This document shows positions 22,871 to 35,700 of a DNA stretch of 49,506 nucleotides, one piece after another. Position 1 is the first letter of the stretch. The number at the start of each line of letters is the position of its first letter. A program made the position numbers and the translations under genes. The notes beneath the pieces are model-generated. The model was not told the origin of the DNA, did not search any database, and saw only the letters and a program-made list of their open reading frames with translations. The stretch covers positions 1,194,957 to 1,244,462 of the forward strand of contig WELB01000009.1 of assembly GCA_009602725.1 (NCBI GenBank), given 5' to 3'. This DNA comes from Spirogloea muscicola. Lineage: Eukaryota > Streptophyta > Zygnematophyceae > Spirogloeales > Spirogloeaceae.

Positions 22871-25447
22871 ATCAGGTAGTTACGCAAGTGGCTAGTAGGG
22901 AGTGACCACTTGTAGCAACAATTATTAGGAGACGGCTGCTCGAAGACCCCTAGTCAACAGCTGCAAGTGAGACTGGCAGCCTCGAGACATTGTTGGACAT
23001 TGTTAGACAATAAGGAGAGTCCGAGCTTCGCAAGGGGCACTGGAATGGGTGGCCAGCACCAGAAAGACTGCTATAGCCACATTAGAAGATGTCGGAGCTC
23101 CTCCAGGGGGAAAGCACAGTGGCCTGCGAGTGGTCTGTTCATGCATAAGGAGCAATCTGTGGGTCTGAGGTGCTTTTCACTATTGGCAGTAGAAGCAGGA
23201 ATCAGCCACAACACTGACGGTTAGCAGGCTGTCCACGGCCAGCACACAATGACGGGTTAAGCGCCAGAGCCTCTGTGGTGCAACAATAGTTGTGCGCATA
23301 AGCCACATAGTGGAGAGTTCGGCCACGTGGCATGCCTTGAACACCCTTCCTTGCTGACAAAGCTGGCAAGATTGAGGGAGGCACACATACGTAGATAGCT
23401 TAGCTAGAGTGTCCAGGCCATCAGACGTATTTTGCAACTTACAAGGGAGATGAACACTCGGTGCGAGATCTACTGTCAACTGTGGCCGTGCCGCCGACTG
23501 CCATTTGGTCCTCGCAGCTGCCACTTTGCTTGCCTGCAGCACACACACAATAGCTGCTCTAGCGACTCAGGGCATGCCTATCAGCTGCCCACTTACTTCA
23601 GAGCTATTTGTCCGTGAGTGGCCCAACAGTCGCAGGCGTCATGCATACATGAGGCCCTGCAAGGGCAGCCTGAACAGCACAGCCCGCCACTTTACATCAC
23701 TCCTTGCACAGCCCGCGCCAGCTGGCCTTATCTCATGCAGACACGAAGGCCTCCAGAGGTGGATAGTGTGGCCAATGGGGGCGAGCCTTGTCGTGCCACA
23801 CAGTGTCGACTGCCATACTGCGTCGACAGGGCAGATTGTAGGGGAGAGATGACGTGTCAGAGGTTCTATGTGGCAGGTAGAGCAAACCAGAACAATTGTA
23901 GAAAGAAGTCAATGGTATGGCTGCATGACGGGATAGACGTGAACTACAGATGGCTTGGTGCATAGTAAAAAGTCTGAATGCAGTGAGCTTGTCAACCTAG
24001 TTAAATAGGTTGATGGACAAGTCACACGCTTAGAATCACAGTCCGGTACAAAGTCAAGGAATGCCGAACACAAGGGTTGAAGCAGTGCAACAGCCTCTAA
24101 GCAGCTCGAGACGATGTTCGAGTTTGCACTTTGGACACACACAAGGTCACGATCTTCGTAGCTTACCAAGTGTGAGCCCGTCTGAAGCAACCGGATACGG
24201 AGCTTCCCAGAGTAGGCTCTCTAGCGACTGCTCCGCCAGGTGGCCCCGCCGCGCCCTCTTGGCACGGTCCTAGACGCGCGCGCACGACGCCTACTGATGC
24301 AACGGTGGCGGCGGCGGCGGCAGCGGCGCAAGGTCGGCGATCAGTCAGAGCGAGAGACTGGGCCGGGGAACTGCTCGGCCCTGGCCCTCCCCACCCCTTA
24401 TGCATCGCCATCAAATGATCTTGCCTTTGTACTTGGCCATTTTGGCCTTCAGCCAGTTTGGCCTTCGATTGTATTAACTACACGGAATGTCCTTATGCTC
24501 GGTCAGCAGATGATTACATTGTCTCTGGGGCAGGCCATTTGGTCCATTTGGCACCCCTGGTCCCACGCCAGTGTTGCCTGGGACCGTCACTTCTACCACT
24601 ACCTACCTATACCAGCCGCTAGCCTGGCCGGTACCCGCCAACACTCGTCAAAGGTGGGTCACACACATCGAAGCGGCGTTAGGGCTTGTCGGCTTCTCGT
24701 CGGGCTTCTTTGAGCGTTCGGGCGACAGGATAGGGTCTGCCTGCCGATGCCAGATGACGGCCCGGTGGCAGATGCGCATCATCTCTGACCGACGTGGAGC
24801 CGGAAGTAGCCTGGTCGCGACTCCTTTCACACTAGACCAGATTTGAGTCCACCAATTATGTTCACGTGTACCGCCACATCGCCATCCTAGTCAGATCGAC
24901 ACCGATGAGCCACCGACGGAACACGCACGACACCTTCCACACCATCGCTCTCGCTGTGGAAGCTCATCTTCCGCCGCGCCTTCGTGTGCTACCTAGACTC
25001 TAGAGCTAGCACACTAGATCTCAAGTCGAGCTTCTTTTCCGACCCCAGGTCGAGCCCCTCAATTTGGGCTGCCCGAGTGACGGTCTGTAGAAGCTCGAAG
25101 CTATCTAGTCCCTAAGGGGCAAAGCAGCGCAAATCACGCTCCTACAAACACCCATGACTGCTCTTAAGTAGACGGTGGTTGTGTAAGACCACCAACGTGG
25201 GTGAACGAAGTCCCGAGGCAAACCCAGCATGGAAGGACAGTATCACAGCAGGACAAGTGAGTGGCTACTTCCAATATAGCTTCAGTAGTCTTTCGTGATT
25301 CTGATCACGGGCCACAGATCAGATTAAGCAGCAGAGTCTCGCCCCTGCGGGTGTTGAAGAGACAGTGGAAAGTTGGGCGAGCCGCCGCCGCCGCCGCCGC
25401 CGTCTCCGCCGCTTCACTGCGCCGCCGCGACCGTCGGCGCCGCCAAG

Positions 25448-26206
25448 ATGGTGAGAGCCTGGCGCAGCCCGGCCCCGCCTTGCCCGGGGACGGCCGCGCC
25501 GTGCCCCTCTTGCGCCATGGCCTCCCGTGGCTGAGAGCTGGCCCGCCTGCGCCTGGCCCTGCCAGGTGTGCGTGGCCTGCCTGCTGCCCTTCTTCCTCTT
25601 CCCCCTCCTGAGCTACCTGCCCAAGATCGTCGACCTCGTTCTGGTGAGCGCCTGAGGAGCTCAGCATCCTCAGCATGCCTACTGCAGTAGTCAGTCCGAG
25701 CTGCAGGAGACGCTTGTAATCAGAGCAGGGTCGACGCCGCAGTGGGGTCAGGCTCCTGGTGGACGAGCAATAGTCTCATTGTTGGGCGCTAATATATACA
25801 CCTGGAAGTCAGCAAAGGATGTATATGCACTTGGGTCGAGCATGCCTAGAGGCTGGCCTCACCTTCCCAGCACCCATTCAGCCGTGCCATATTGCTTCAC
25901 TTTGTGCACCTTGCTGTCTCCACAATTCGTATTCTGTTCACTTGCAACTGACACTTCATCCTGCCAAAGCCTTGTGCCAGCAATCGTCCCAAGCTGACTG
26001 GAACTTACGTGCGCCAATTGGGCCTCCTTGCTTGATGGTTGCAGTCCAAGCTCTATCGCTTGGTAGGTAAGGAGTACAAGCCCCCCGTGCGGGAGCCTTT
26101 GGCGTGTCCATACAAGCCCGGCTCCCGGCCCGCCTCCAAGGTCACGCCTTACGGCAATACTGAGGTCAAGGATGAGGTGGACATTGCCTCTCAAAAGACA
26201 AGCTAG
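25448..26206 (+). CDS. UPF0729 (C18orf32-like) small membrane-associated protein
   Basis: Three-exon gene for an 80-residue protein: 25448-25450 (the ATG alone), 25566-25643, 26045-26206. The product begins MVCVACLLPFFLFPLLSYLP, carries one hydrophobic N-terminal segment, then KLYRLVGKEYKPP, CPYKPGSRPASK and a charged tail. The MVC.(A/P)C start followed by a hydrophobic stretch and a short basic/acidic tail, total length 75-85, is the signature of the UPF0729 family, whose human member C18orf32 is linked to lipid droplets and the ER. Its function in algae is unknown. An intron directly follows the start codon (ATG then GTGAGA), so the first exon codes only for Met; the upstream CCG-rich sequence is leader. 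TGTAAATAC, a possible UGUAA-type polyadenylation signal, lies 53 bases after the stop. Confidence 0.85.
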
Positions 26207-27117
26207 ACAAACTGCTCACAATGGTTGCCTTCCAGTACGTGGCCACGGCAAACACAACCTGTAAATACTCGGTTTCAAGTGTTTTACTTATTGACAGGAG
26301 CAAGTAGGCAGGTCGTGTTGTGCAGTGTAACTGCCGTCAGGCATTGCAGCTGGATCGATGGGAGTAGATAGATAGTGAGGTCATCCCCAGAGAGCATTGA
26401 CAATAGCCGGCTTTACAATTCAAAATTGCTTACAAGGACAATGCGAAATGCATTATGTGCCTCGGACCTGCTCGTCCTCACACATACTGACCGTCATGTG
26501 CAATGCGCTGCTTGGCCTTGCATGCGTCACTCTTTGCAGTAGGAACATTGCTAGAACCAAGGGTAGCATATTGGGCCATTCCTGTGTTGGCAAGTGGTGG
26601 CTTGAAATATGCAGGGCACCTCTCACAGGTAAGGACAGGACGATCTGCATGTGAAGCAGCAGCCTGAATGCCTGCTTTGGTTGACTCACTTTTGCAGACT
26701 TGACTCTCACGGTCGCAATTGATTTTCAAGGGGGACTTCGCCCCGCCTTTTATGTACCTCCATAAGCATCTAACTCCTGAAAGCACCAATAATCCGACCT
26801 GGTGTTCGTGATTCACATAGTCACTGCTTGACTTGCTTGTGGAGCTTCCAAGGCTTCAAGGATGCTGTCAACCCACCTGCATCCAGTGGAAAAGTAACGT
26901 GAGTCACTGGGTCACAAAGTGCCTGCGTGCTTCACCTCCTCGCCTGCATGACATTCCTCAGATTACAGGTCTACTGCAAGTAGGTCTGGTGCTGCATTTC
27001 CATCTGATTACAGCCGGATTGCCCAGACTACTAGCTGAGAAGGATGTTGTGCTGCAGAGACGAGGACTGTAAAGCTACCATGACAATGCTTGACGCGCTC
27101 CAGCTCAAGAATGTCAA
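26207..27117. other. Intergenic (convergent gene ends)
   Basis: Space between the UPF0729 gene and the 3' end of the minus-strand UROS gene. I see only short frames without recognisable motifs. The UROS terminal exon could extend into it. Confidence 0.5.
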
Positions 27118-29703
27118 CTACATCTCACAAGAAGAAACTGCTGCTCTACTTTCCAGATTGCCAGCATAAGTTGCCCCAGATAGCCTCACCCGTCGATGCC
27201 AGGCTTGTCTGGGTAGAATATCCTCTTGAACCCGTACTTCCTTGCAGCTTCTGCTGATGTGCTTCCAATGCATGCTGCAGCTCCATCCCACTCTGAATCT
27301 TTCATGACAAGCTCCACCCACGCCCTGCATCCCATGGCGATGAAGAAGCTCCTAATCAGGCCTCCGCCGATGGGATGAGAGGCAGCTATCAACGACTCAA
27401 AACATGAACTACACACGATTGTTGAGACAACCAACATCACTTCTGGCAATTAAGCCTGAGAAGAAGGAAAGAGGGGTCCTACTTGACTGCTGTTGGAGAT
27501 GCAAATGCTGCAACTTTAGCTGACGCAGCTAGTCTCAAGGTGTCTCGATCAATTTGGTCATTGTTGGACTGCAAACTTGCACAGAAAGGATGAATTTTGA
27601 GCACAAACACATGACTCCCGAATGCGCAAGATGGCAACTGGCTGTGAGAGGAGAGATCTAAAGACGAGGAGGGCACAATACCATCCTGAGAGTACTAGAT
27701 GTGCCGAAGACATGCCTCAATGCCAAGCGTGACACTACGTGAGCATCAAGTCACCCTAAAGCCCGCCAGTGTACTTGCCTACCGTGGAGTATGTGTTGAG
27801 GCGAGTGACCTCAAAGCCCCTGGCTGTCAGGCCTTCCTCTGTGATACAATCACATGTTTATCATTGGACTACTGAATTGGACTACTCAAAGTAGCAAAAA
27901 GCATCGGCCCTCTGGATCCCTTCCAAGACATCAGCTAAAAGTGGACACAAGCTTCAGTAGCACCACAATTGCAATGAATCTTCAGTCTAGCTTGCATATG
28001 GGACAGGCACGTACTCTGTCATGAAGTGGGTGTCAGGAATTCTCAAGGTCTGTACCTATGTCGTTACTGGCTTTGACTGAAGCTGGATAAAGCACCCTCC
28101 CTGAGCCGTCTTGGGCTTTTGGAAGCTCCACAGCCAACGCCTTCCCAATAGCTGCAGAGCAAGCCACTCACCATCTGCTCAAGAAAATGGACTTGACAGA
28201 GGATGACTGTGACCTGCAAGCAACTCATGTCCAAGAGGACAAGGTCTTATCAAGCTCTATATGTAAATATACGTGCTTTGAGTAGCTTCTTCAAAGTTAG
28301 GAATAAGCAGTAAATCTCTGCTGATTCATGGAGTCTAGCAGGAACATGCGGTTAGCAAGGAAGGAGAGCGGCATATCTAGCACAATGAAGCCCTGGCCTG
28401 AAGATCCACGTAAGCTGCCGTAGCAACTGGAAATGGAATATGACACCCACATAGTTGTGGGCCGCTATCTTGAGGAATATCTACTGAAGATTTACGGTGA
28501 AGCTGTTCACGCAGTTGCAGTGAATGCTGTTGCTTTACCCTTGGTCGGAGTGAAGAGAACATTGAGAGACTGACTGTCTGCTCCGCTGTCTGCTCCTGCA
28601 TTGCATATGACTTCACCAGTTCCAGATCCCACAACAGCGAGCCTGACACTTGGTGACCCACCTTCCCTGCATAACAAAACACTCAATAATTTGATTTCGA
28701 CTTTTGCAATCGACAGCACAGCATCGAAGTAAATAAGTCATAATAGATGATAAGCTATCTGGTATGATACTACCACACCGTGCTTGACTAGTCTGACATG
28801 GACACCAGGACGAAGATGATACTTTCATCGTATCAATGGAAATACCTCCATCCATTGAGGAATACTGAAGCAGCCTCGGGAGAAGTTAGCACAATCCACT
28901 CAAACTCCACATCTGCTAAAACAGGCAGCAGCTTCTACCTCAGCTCTTATACAACATATCTATCATCACGGATGGCACTGAGGCAGCCATCACTTAGACA
29001 ATGTGGCCAGTTCACAAGATGCTGAGAGCTGAGGAGCAAAACTTACTGGACTACTTCAACGAGGTACAGAAGAATTGATCAGATACAAGACTTACTTACA
29101 AGCTTTGCCTTTCTTTTATCTGTACGGGCGCATGCACTTCCCAAAATGTCAATGCAGCCAATGGTAGTTAAGCATTATCTTTGCGGTGCAGACTTCACCT
29201 CTGAGGGTCTCCCCCAAGCGCTGCAGGTCGGGCCCTTCTGCGTGCTTGATCAGCGGGAGCTCTAGGCACTGGACTCCTTTGGCCGCCTGCGACACCAGCC
29301 ATGGCACGAAGACCCCTCACAGCTGCAACTAGCTTGCTTCGATGCTAATTCCAGCATCCGGCATCAGTAGTGACGGACGTCGAGTGCGCCGCCATGGTCG
29401 CAGAGGCAGCTCCAGCTGCTGGCCGCCGACAGTGGCACACACCAGTGCGCGGACGAGCTTGCCGTTCTTCCCGCTCTCCCGCGTCGCCACCACGAGCCGG
29501 TCCAGGTGCTGGACCCCCGCCGCCGACAGCTGCGGCGCCGCCGCCACCTCCGCCGCCGCCGCCAACAGCCGGGCTCGGCCTCCGGCTGCTGCCCCTCGCC
29601 GGCGCTCGCCGGGCCTCAATGCAGAAAGAATAAGCAACTATATAAGATTATTACACACGCAGCCGTTGCGACGTTGATGTCCAGCCTCACAGCTCGGAGC
29701 CAT
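27118..29703 (-). CDS. Uroporphyrinogen-III synthase, plastid-type
   Basis: Closes and isomerises hydroxymethylbilane to uroporphyrinogen III for haem and chlorophyll synthesis, in plastids in plants. Well-supported minus-strand exons: 29614-29443, 29286-29199, 28912-28846, 28666-28539, 28151-28056, 27838-27783, 27568-27483, 27324-27190, all in phase with each other. Motifs match plant enzymes in order: [115 protein letters not shown] and YPDKPGIDG. The Ala/Arg-rich N-terminus suits a transit peptide. The ends are uncertain: the open frame of the second exon has no ATG, so the start is modelled as the ATG at 29703 joined through a 42-base intron, and the tentative last exon (27145-27118) lacks the usual GWV after the conserved Gly. 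The gene is head-to-head with the mannosidase gene. Confidence 0.91.
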
Positions 29704-29725
29704 TTCCGCCCCCTGCCGCGACGCC
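29638..29725. promoter_or_regulatory. Compact bidirectional promoter region (UROS / mannosidase)
   Basis: At most 88 bases separate the UROS open frame (minus) from the mannosidase ATG (plus), and only 22 if UROS starts at 29703. TATATAAG at 29639-29646 could serve as a TATA box for the plus-strand gene, about 80 bases before its ATG. Leaders of the two genes must overlap or be extremely short. Confidence 0.6.
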
Positions 29726-32700
29726 ATGGCTCGCGCAGCGGCGTGGCGCCTCGCCGCCGCGCTGGCCGCCGCGCTGCTCGCCGTCGCCGCCGCGGCGCAG
29801 GGTAGCAGGCCGCCTCGCCGTTACGACACAAGGGCCAGTCCAAAGCCCGGCAAGCTCAACGTGCATCTGGTGCCGCACTCGCACGACGACGTCGGCTGGC
29901 TCAAGACCGTCGACCAGTACTACGTCGGCTCCAACAACTCCATTCAGGTCTTGTCTGGAACCTCGCTCCGGCGATTGTGGCGGCTCTGTGGTGCTCGACT
30001 GCTGAATCTGTAATCATGCCCCCTCGTGTCCACAAGACAATCAAGAAGCTGCTCCAGCTACTCTGTGCTGATAATACTGAAAGTTGCTGAGGGCACATGT
30101 CTGCAATGTAAGTTGCCCCTCCCGATACTTCAGTGGCTGCTTCCAACGTATCAAGACTCCCATTGATTGCCATTAGCAGGTTGGTGGCAGTACATTCTAC
30201 ATTGGCCTCGCTTTGATTTCATGCGCACCGCGCGCCTTCTCTCTCTGAGCTGGTGGCATTCAAGTCTTGCAGATAGCATCTGTGCAATACATTTTGGACT
30301 CTGTGGTGGAAAAGCTGCTTGAAAACTCCGACCGGAAGTTCATCTACGTGGAACAGGTCAAGCAGTTGCCTACCTAGGGTCAGTACTGGTCGTCAAGTAG
30401 TGTAAAATTGCTGGAAGTTGTGCCCTTTACCAAAGTAAGGCACAGGCACCTTGCCAGCCCATTTGGGTGTAAACTGGAGCTTTTATTTGACATGAGCGTC
30501 AGTGTCCTGCACCCGGTATGAAATCAAGCATCCGGCTTGACAACCTATGTTTGATGCGGCAACTTCAAGTGGAATTCTGCTCTTGAGCTGCCGCTAGAGT
30601 TCAGGCTGACAGAGATTGGTGTCGCTTACTCAGGCATTCTTCCAAAGATGGTGGCGAGAACAGAGCAGGGAGCGTAAGAGAACGGTCAAAAAGCTCGTCA
30701 AAGCAGGCCAGCTGGAATTCATGTGCTCTTCTTGTCTTGCCCTTGCCCTTCCAGCCCTGGTCTGTAAGATTTATCAGCCGCACTGAGCAGCGAGGTCTTG
30801 CAACAATTGGGAGCCAATGCACATTGGAGTTGTAGAGTCGCCAAAGGAAGTACATGATCAAGGTCACCTGCTAATCATCCTGCTAATTAAAGTTCTTGAC
30901 TTTCTGCATCATGTCCTTACACCTGCTATGCTGTGCCAGAAACGGGGGATGGTGCATGCACGATGAAGCTGCAACGCACTATGTCGACATGATCGATCAG
31001 ACCACATTGGGACATCGATACATTCTAGACCAATTTGGAGATGACCACTTTCCACGGGTAGGTTGGCAGATTGATCCGTTTGGACACTCAGCTACACAAG
31101 CTTCGCTTCTATCAGCTGAGGTAAATTCTAAGCAGCAAATTTGTCCTGGAACGCGTATCATGGCGCAGTAGATCAGTGCTTCAGTGCTGTCTTCTACTTC
31201 TGCAGCTTGTTGTCTACACAAGTGCTCAGAGAGACAGTTAATTAAGAGTTGTGCAATGAAGCATCACTGAAGTGAATATGAAGTGTCCTTGTTAAGGTTC
31301 CTTGCCTTAAGAGTGCTGAAGCTTTTGCTATATCGCAGAGGTATGCTGTAAAGCTCAAACACAATGATCAACAGCTGTAGAAGACAGCAAAGAAGAACTA
31401 GTCCTTGTAGCTGGTAGGGGAGGAATCTTTCCATACTGATGGATGGCACTTCATTGCCATAGTAATCTATTGTGCTCTATCTATGTCAGGTTGGCTTTGA
31501 TGCACTCTTCTTTGCGCGTGCTGATTATGATGATATAAAGCGACGCCGCAAAGACCTGGAGATGGAGATGATCTGGAGAGGCTCCAAGTCTTTGGCTGAA
31601 AGTGCCCAGGTTGAGGCTCTTTCATAGTTGTGACCTTGGATCTTGCCCATATTGCTCATCCCATCATTGGACTGATGGTATTGACGTATATAATATGAAG
31701 TATGCAAGATTCACATTCTAGGATTGCAAATATCCAGCTGAATTGTTGGGGAACTTGCTTTCTGTCTTGATGAACAATATTTGACTGACAACACAACCAT
31801 GATGTGGTTGCTTGCTTCCTTGTAGACACTGTTCACTTTGAACTTCTGATGTGCTTGCTTGCTTGCTTGTGTACACTGCTCAACCTAGCTTTGTGTTGCA
31901 GATTTTTGCCGGTTTACTCGGTCATCATTATGACCCACCAGAGGGCTTCAGATATGAGACCAAGTCTCAAGACCCTCCCATTCAGGTGAGCTTGGCTTAA
32001 GCGACGGTTCGTGAGACGTTGGCAGGTCCCTACCTTGTCGATTTATACGTGACAGTCCAAGTGGTGACAATTTTGACATTGCTAAGCATTGTGGCAGATC
32101 TGTGGCAGGATGACCCCCTGCTTTTTGATGATAACGTTGAAGAGAGAGTAAATGCCTTCGTGGAGGCTGCTAAGGAGCAGGTGCAAGCCATCAAAGCACA
32201 TGCAATCTTAATGCACTAAATAGATGTCCTGCATGGCAAGCAGTGAGTGGCCAGCCTTGTGTCGCTTGTGTGTTTGTGTGTTACCATAAGGATGCCCTTG
32301 CAGCTCAGTTAATCATCAGCAGGAAGGGCACTGATTATATGCTAGTAGTGGGTTGGCTGACTGCTACTTGAGCTTTCAGAGTTCACAATTTCGAACAAAC
32401 CACATCATGTGGACCATGGGGGAAGACTTTTCCTACAGCAATGCCAATACTTGGTACAAGAATATGGACAAGCTCATTCATTATGTGAACAGGGTAAGGA
32501 TGGGTCTAGACCCCCATTTTAAGATGCAGAACTTTAGATGGGGGCAGTGCAGCTTAAGTATTCTACCACTTATTTGTGCAACCTTTCTCCTGATGGTAGC
32601 ATGCAATGGATGTATCATACTCGTTTGCAGGATGGCAGAGTCAATGCCATGTACTCAACCCCTTCGATATACATTGATGCGAAACACTCTGCCAACGAAA

Positions 32701-35700
32701 CATGGCCCCTGAAACACAATGACTTTTTTCCGTGAGTTGCTCCTGGTCAATTTACTGACTGCTGGGCAAAGGCTCACATCTATCATCTTTTATCATGATG
32801 ATTGAATGTGAGCATGGCTTCAGTAGCAGCTATATTCAACTAAAGGGCTGCAGGACTTGTAGCACAATCAGCATCTGACAAACATTCCATGTCAGTTATT
32901 CTGCTGTGACACTTTCCTTGCCACAGTTATGCAGATTGCCCAAACTGTTATTGGACTGGCTACTTTACAAGTCGCCCTGCATTTAAAGGCTACGTGCGCA
33001 AACTCAGTGGTTACCTACAGGTCAATTTCAGAGCCTGCTGGTGGTGTCTGCATGTGTCCTTCCCATTTTTCGTCCACCTTGTATGAAGGCTGTGCAGCTA
33101 AACAGCAAGCATCACATGGAGCTCCTAGATAGTTTTCAGGCTACCCAAGCTCTGCTAACATTGACTCCTGCCACCGATGTCATATGACCAGGCTGCGAGG
33201 CAGCTAGAGGCGGCTATGGGAAGGAGTACAGAGACCAGATTAACAAAGTTCAATGACAGTGGGCCTCCAACAACCGACCTTCTAGAGGAAGCCTTAGCAA
33301 TCTCACAACATCACGATGCCGTCAGTGGCACGGAGCGCCAACATGTGGCAGATGATTATGCAAAACGCCTGCACATGGGAGCTGTAAAGGTAAGATATGC
33401 TGTACTTTACTAACCACTTTCAAGGAGAATGCAGGCAACCTAGCCACTCCATTGCACTCTCTGTACTTAGCAAATCTTAGTAAGTCAGAAGACTTGGCAC
33501 ATTATTGTGTCCCGTGTACTGCTGTCACAGCGATTCTTTGTAGTGGGTCATGAAGGATGTTGCCATGTGTGAGGCACCGAGATGTTATTTTCTGCAAGCA
33601 TGTTCTCTTACTGCGGCTGCCACTGGCAAGCAGATCCTCTATGAAGCTAAGAGGAGCTCTGATCTTTCAGGCTGAGCAAGTTGTAAGTGCTGCACTGGAA
33701 GAGTTGACTTCTCTTCAATCAGCAAGCAGGAGGGCTGCGGCAGTCGATCCTGCAATGAGGAGGACTATGCTTGCTGATGAGGAGGATGTCTTAATGGAGG
33801 ATACCATGCACAAAGCACCTTTCTTTCAGCAGGTGATGATTACCTCTGTCAGCTTACATAAGCTTTGCATGTATTTCAACATCATAGTATTGCAGCAAGG
33901 ATGCTTGTGTGATGTACATAACTGTGATCCTTAGACGCAGATGAGTAGATGACATGCTGGTAGACTCAGTGGATCTTTTGAAGTACAGGAGGTGTGACAT
34001 TGGCTCAAACTTGCTTTTGAATATTCTGCAGTGTGATCTCCTCAACATAAGCTACTGTCCTGTTACAGAAAAAGAACTTCGTCACGATGACAGTCTGGTG
34101 CGTGGCCACACATACACCTTATCAGCTCAAACCTGGCATGCTACCTATTATAGTGTGACATCCTCAGTATGAGTTGTTCCTGACAGAACAGAATGTCACA
34201 ATGACAGTCTTTCTTAGCTATGCATGCCTTGCATGCAATGTCAAGCCTAAGAATCAGGATTGGTACCATAGTTGTTATCCGTGTTGTTGAGCAACCGCAG
34301 AAAGGGCATGATACTTTGCTAGCAGTGTGCATATCATCTTCTGATTCTTGCCTGTCACCAAAGGTCCATGGCTGCTGTGAACATTGCTGTTGCTTGTTGC
34401 TCATGATGTACTTGGAGCCTCTGACCAGTACAACTTGTGCAGGTACTTGTTGCTTACAATCCCCTAGGTTGGCATCGCAAGGAGCTCATCAAAATCCCCG
34501 TAAGTGGTCTCTTTTTCTGTGAGCATGCAATCCTCTATGTGCATCTTCCATAACATGAAGAGCATATGGAAGATGGAAGATGGAAGATGGAATATCAAGC
34601 TTATCTAGCACAAAGGGCTCTTATTATGTAGGAGATGAAGTAGGTTGATGTCAGTATATTTTGTGCTGCCATGCTTAAGGATGTATACCTGAACAGCTGT
34701 ACTGCTGAACCATATTGCTCCTGATGTGGACTCTTCCATGTCAGAGCCACGGGGATCATCGTTGATGTGGAGTTCTGATTTTGCAGGTCAGCTCAAGCAG
34801 TCTCGTAGTGACCGATAAAGACGGCAACACTGTGCCAGCTCAGCTTGTACCCTTAAGTCATGCAACCAAGCGCCTCCGCAAGATATATGCTAGCTTGACA
34901 AAGGACAGAAGCAAAAATGACGCATTATACACACTCATTTTCTATGCTGAGGTCCTCCCTTTGGGCTATTCAACATACTATGTCACAGCACTTGAAAATG
35001 GCACTGCTGCCAATACAGCAGGTATATGTCAAGGACAACATTAGGACAACTATCTATAAGGCCAGCTTTACTGGGTGTGCTCTTACAAGGTTCAATGAGA
35101 GACAATGCAGCCATTTGTCCTTTAAATTAGCTTTTGCCACCATCTCTTGAGTGCAAAGGTCACCTAATGACATTGATTCACATACTTGCTCAGCTTTACC
35201 TGCAGTAAGCATGACAGTATCTACAGATGTTAGACTATGCAGGCTGAATATGAGTTTCACAACGGGCAGTCAATTCTGCCAGAGTTCTGATTTTATTATT
35301 ACCTTTCTATTCTCAGGGAGGGCAGTAATGGCAGAGGAAGGTGCATCTGGGATGAATTCACAGGAAGCTACTGCCAACGTAGCTCAACTGCTAATGACTC
35401 AGAAGAGTACCAGGTTGAGCCATTCAAAGGCCGCCAAGGTGAAGCCTGGCTTTCCTTCAGACAACCACCTGACATTACACTCTGGTGCATTTTGGTTCTT
35501 CTAGCAGCTGAAGTTGACCTCATGCTCTGCTCATTTCTAGATCCGTTCCCCACAAGATACTGTGGACAAACACAGCGGCAAATTGCTGTCCTGCCAGCAG
35601 ACTGTGTTCAATTTTAATTGCTCAGCTGCAGTTTCAAGTGCAGGAGCTCACCTAGTAATTGAGCTCGTCCGTAGGACAAGCAGCAGTGTGCTACACTAAT

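Larger units (their letters stand above)
21456..25447. other. Repeat-rich intergenic region
   Basis: No gene supported. 21490-22870 is a dense array of dispersed-repeat copies in both orientations, with one N at 21591. 22880-24200 shows nothing recognised. 24240-24713 is an open frame of 157 codons with no recognisable domain. 24840-25260 is unclassified. 25375-25447 is a CCG-repeat-rich leader running into the next gene. Confidence 0.55.

Noticed and set aside
24240-24713. 157-codon plus-strand open frame
   Set aside because: No recognisable domain, no splice context, and it lies in a repeat-rich region; too weak to call a gene.
28377-28510. Apparent UROS exon with a frameshift (DIPQDSG... 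in one frame, [12 protein letters not shown]... in another)
   Set aside because: The true continuation ([26 protein letters not shown]) is the in-phase exon 28151-28056, so this is intron and no frameshift is needed.
35331-35504. Open frames that might be the missing mannosidase exon
   Set aside because: None of the three frames shows clear GH38 similarity or consistent phase, so this stretch is left unresolved within the gene.
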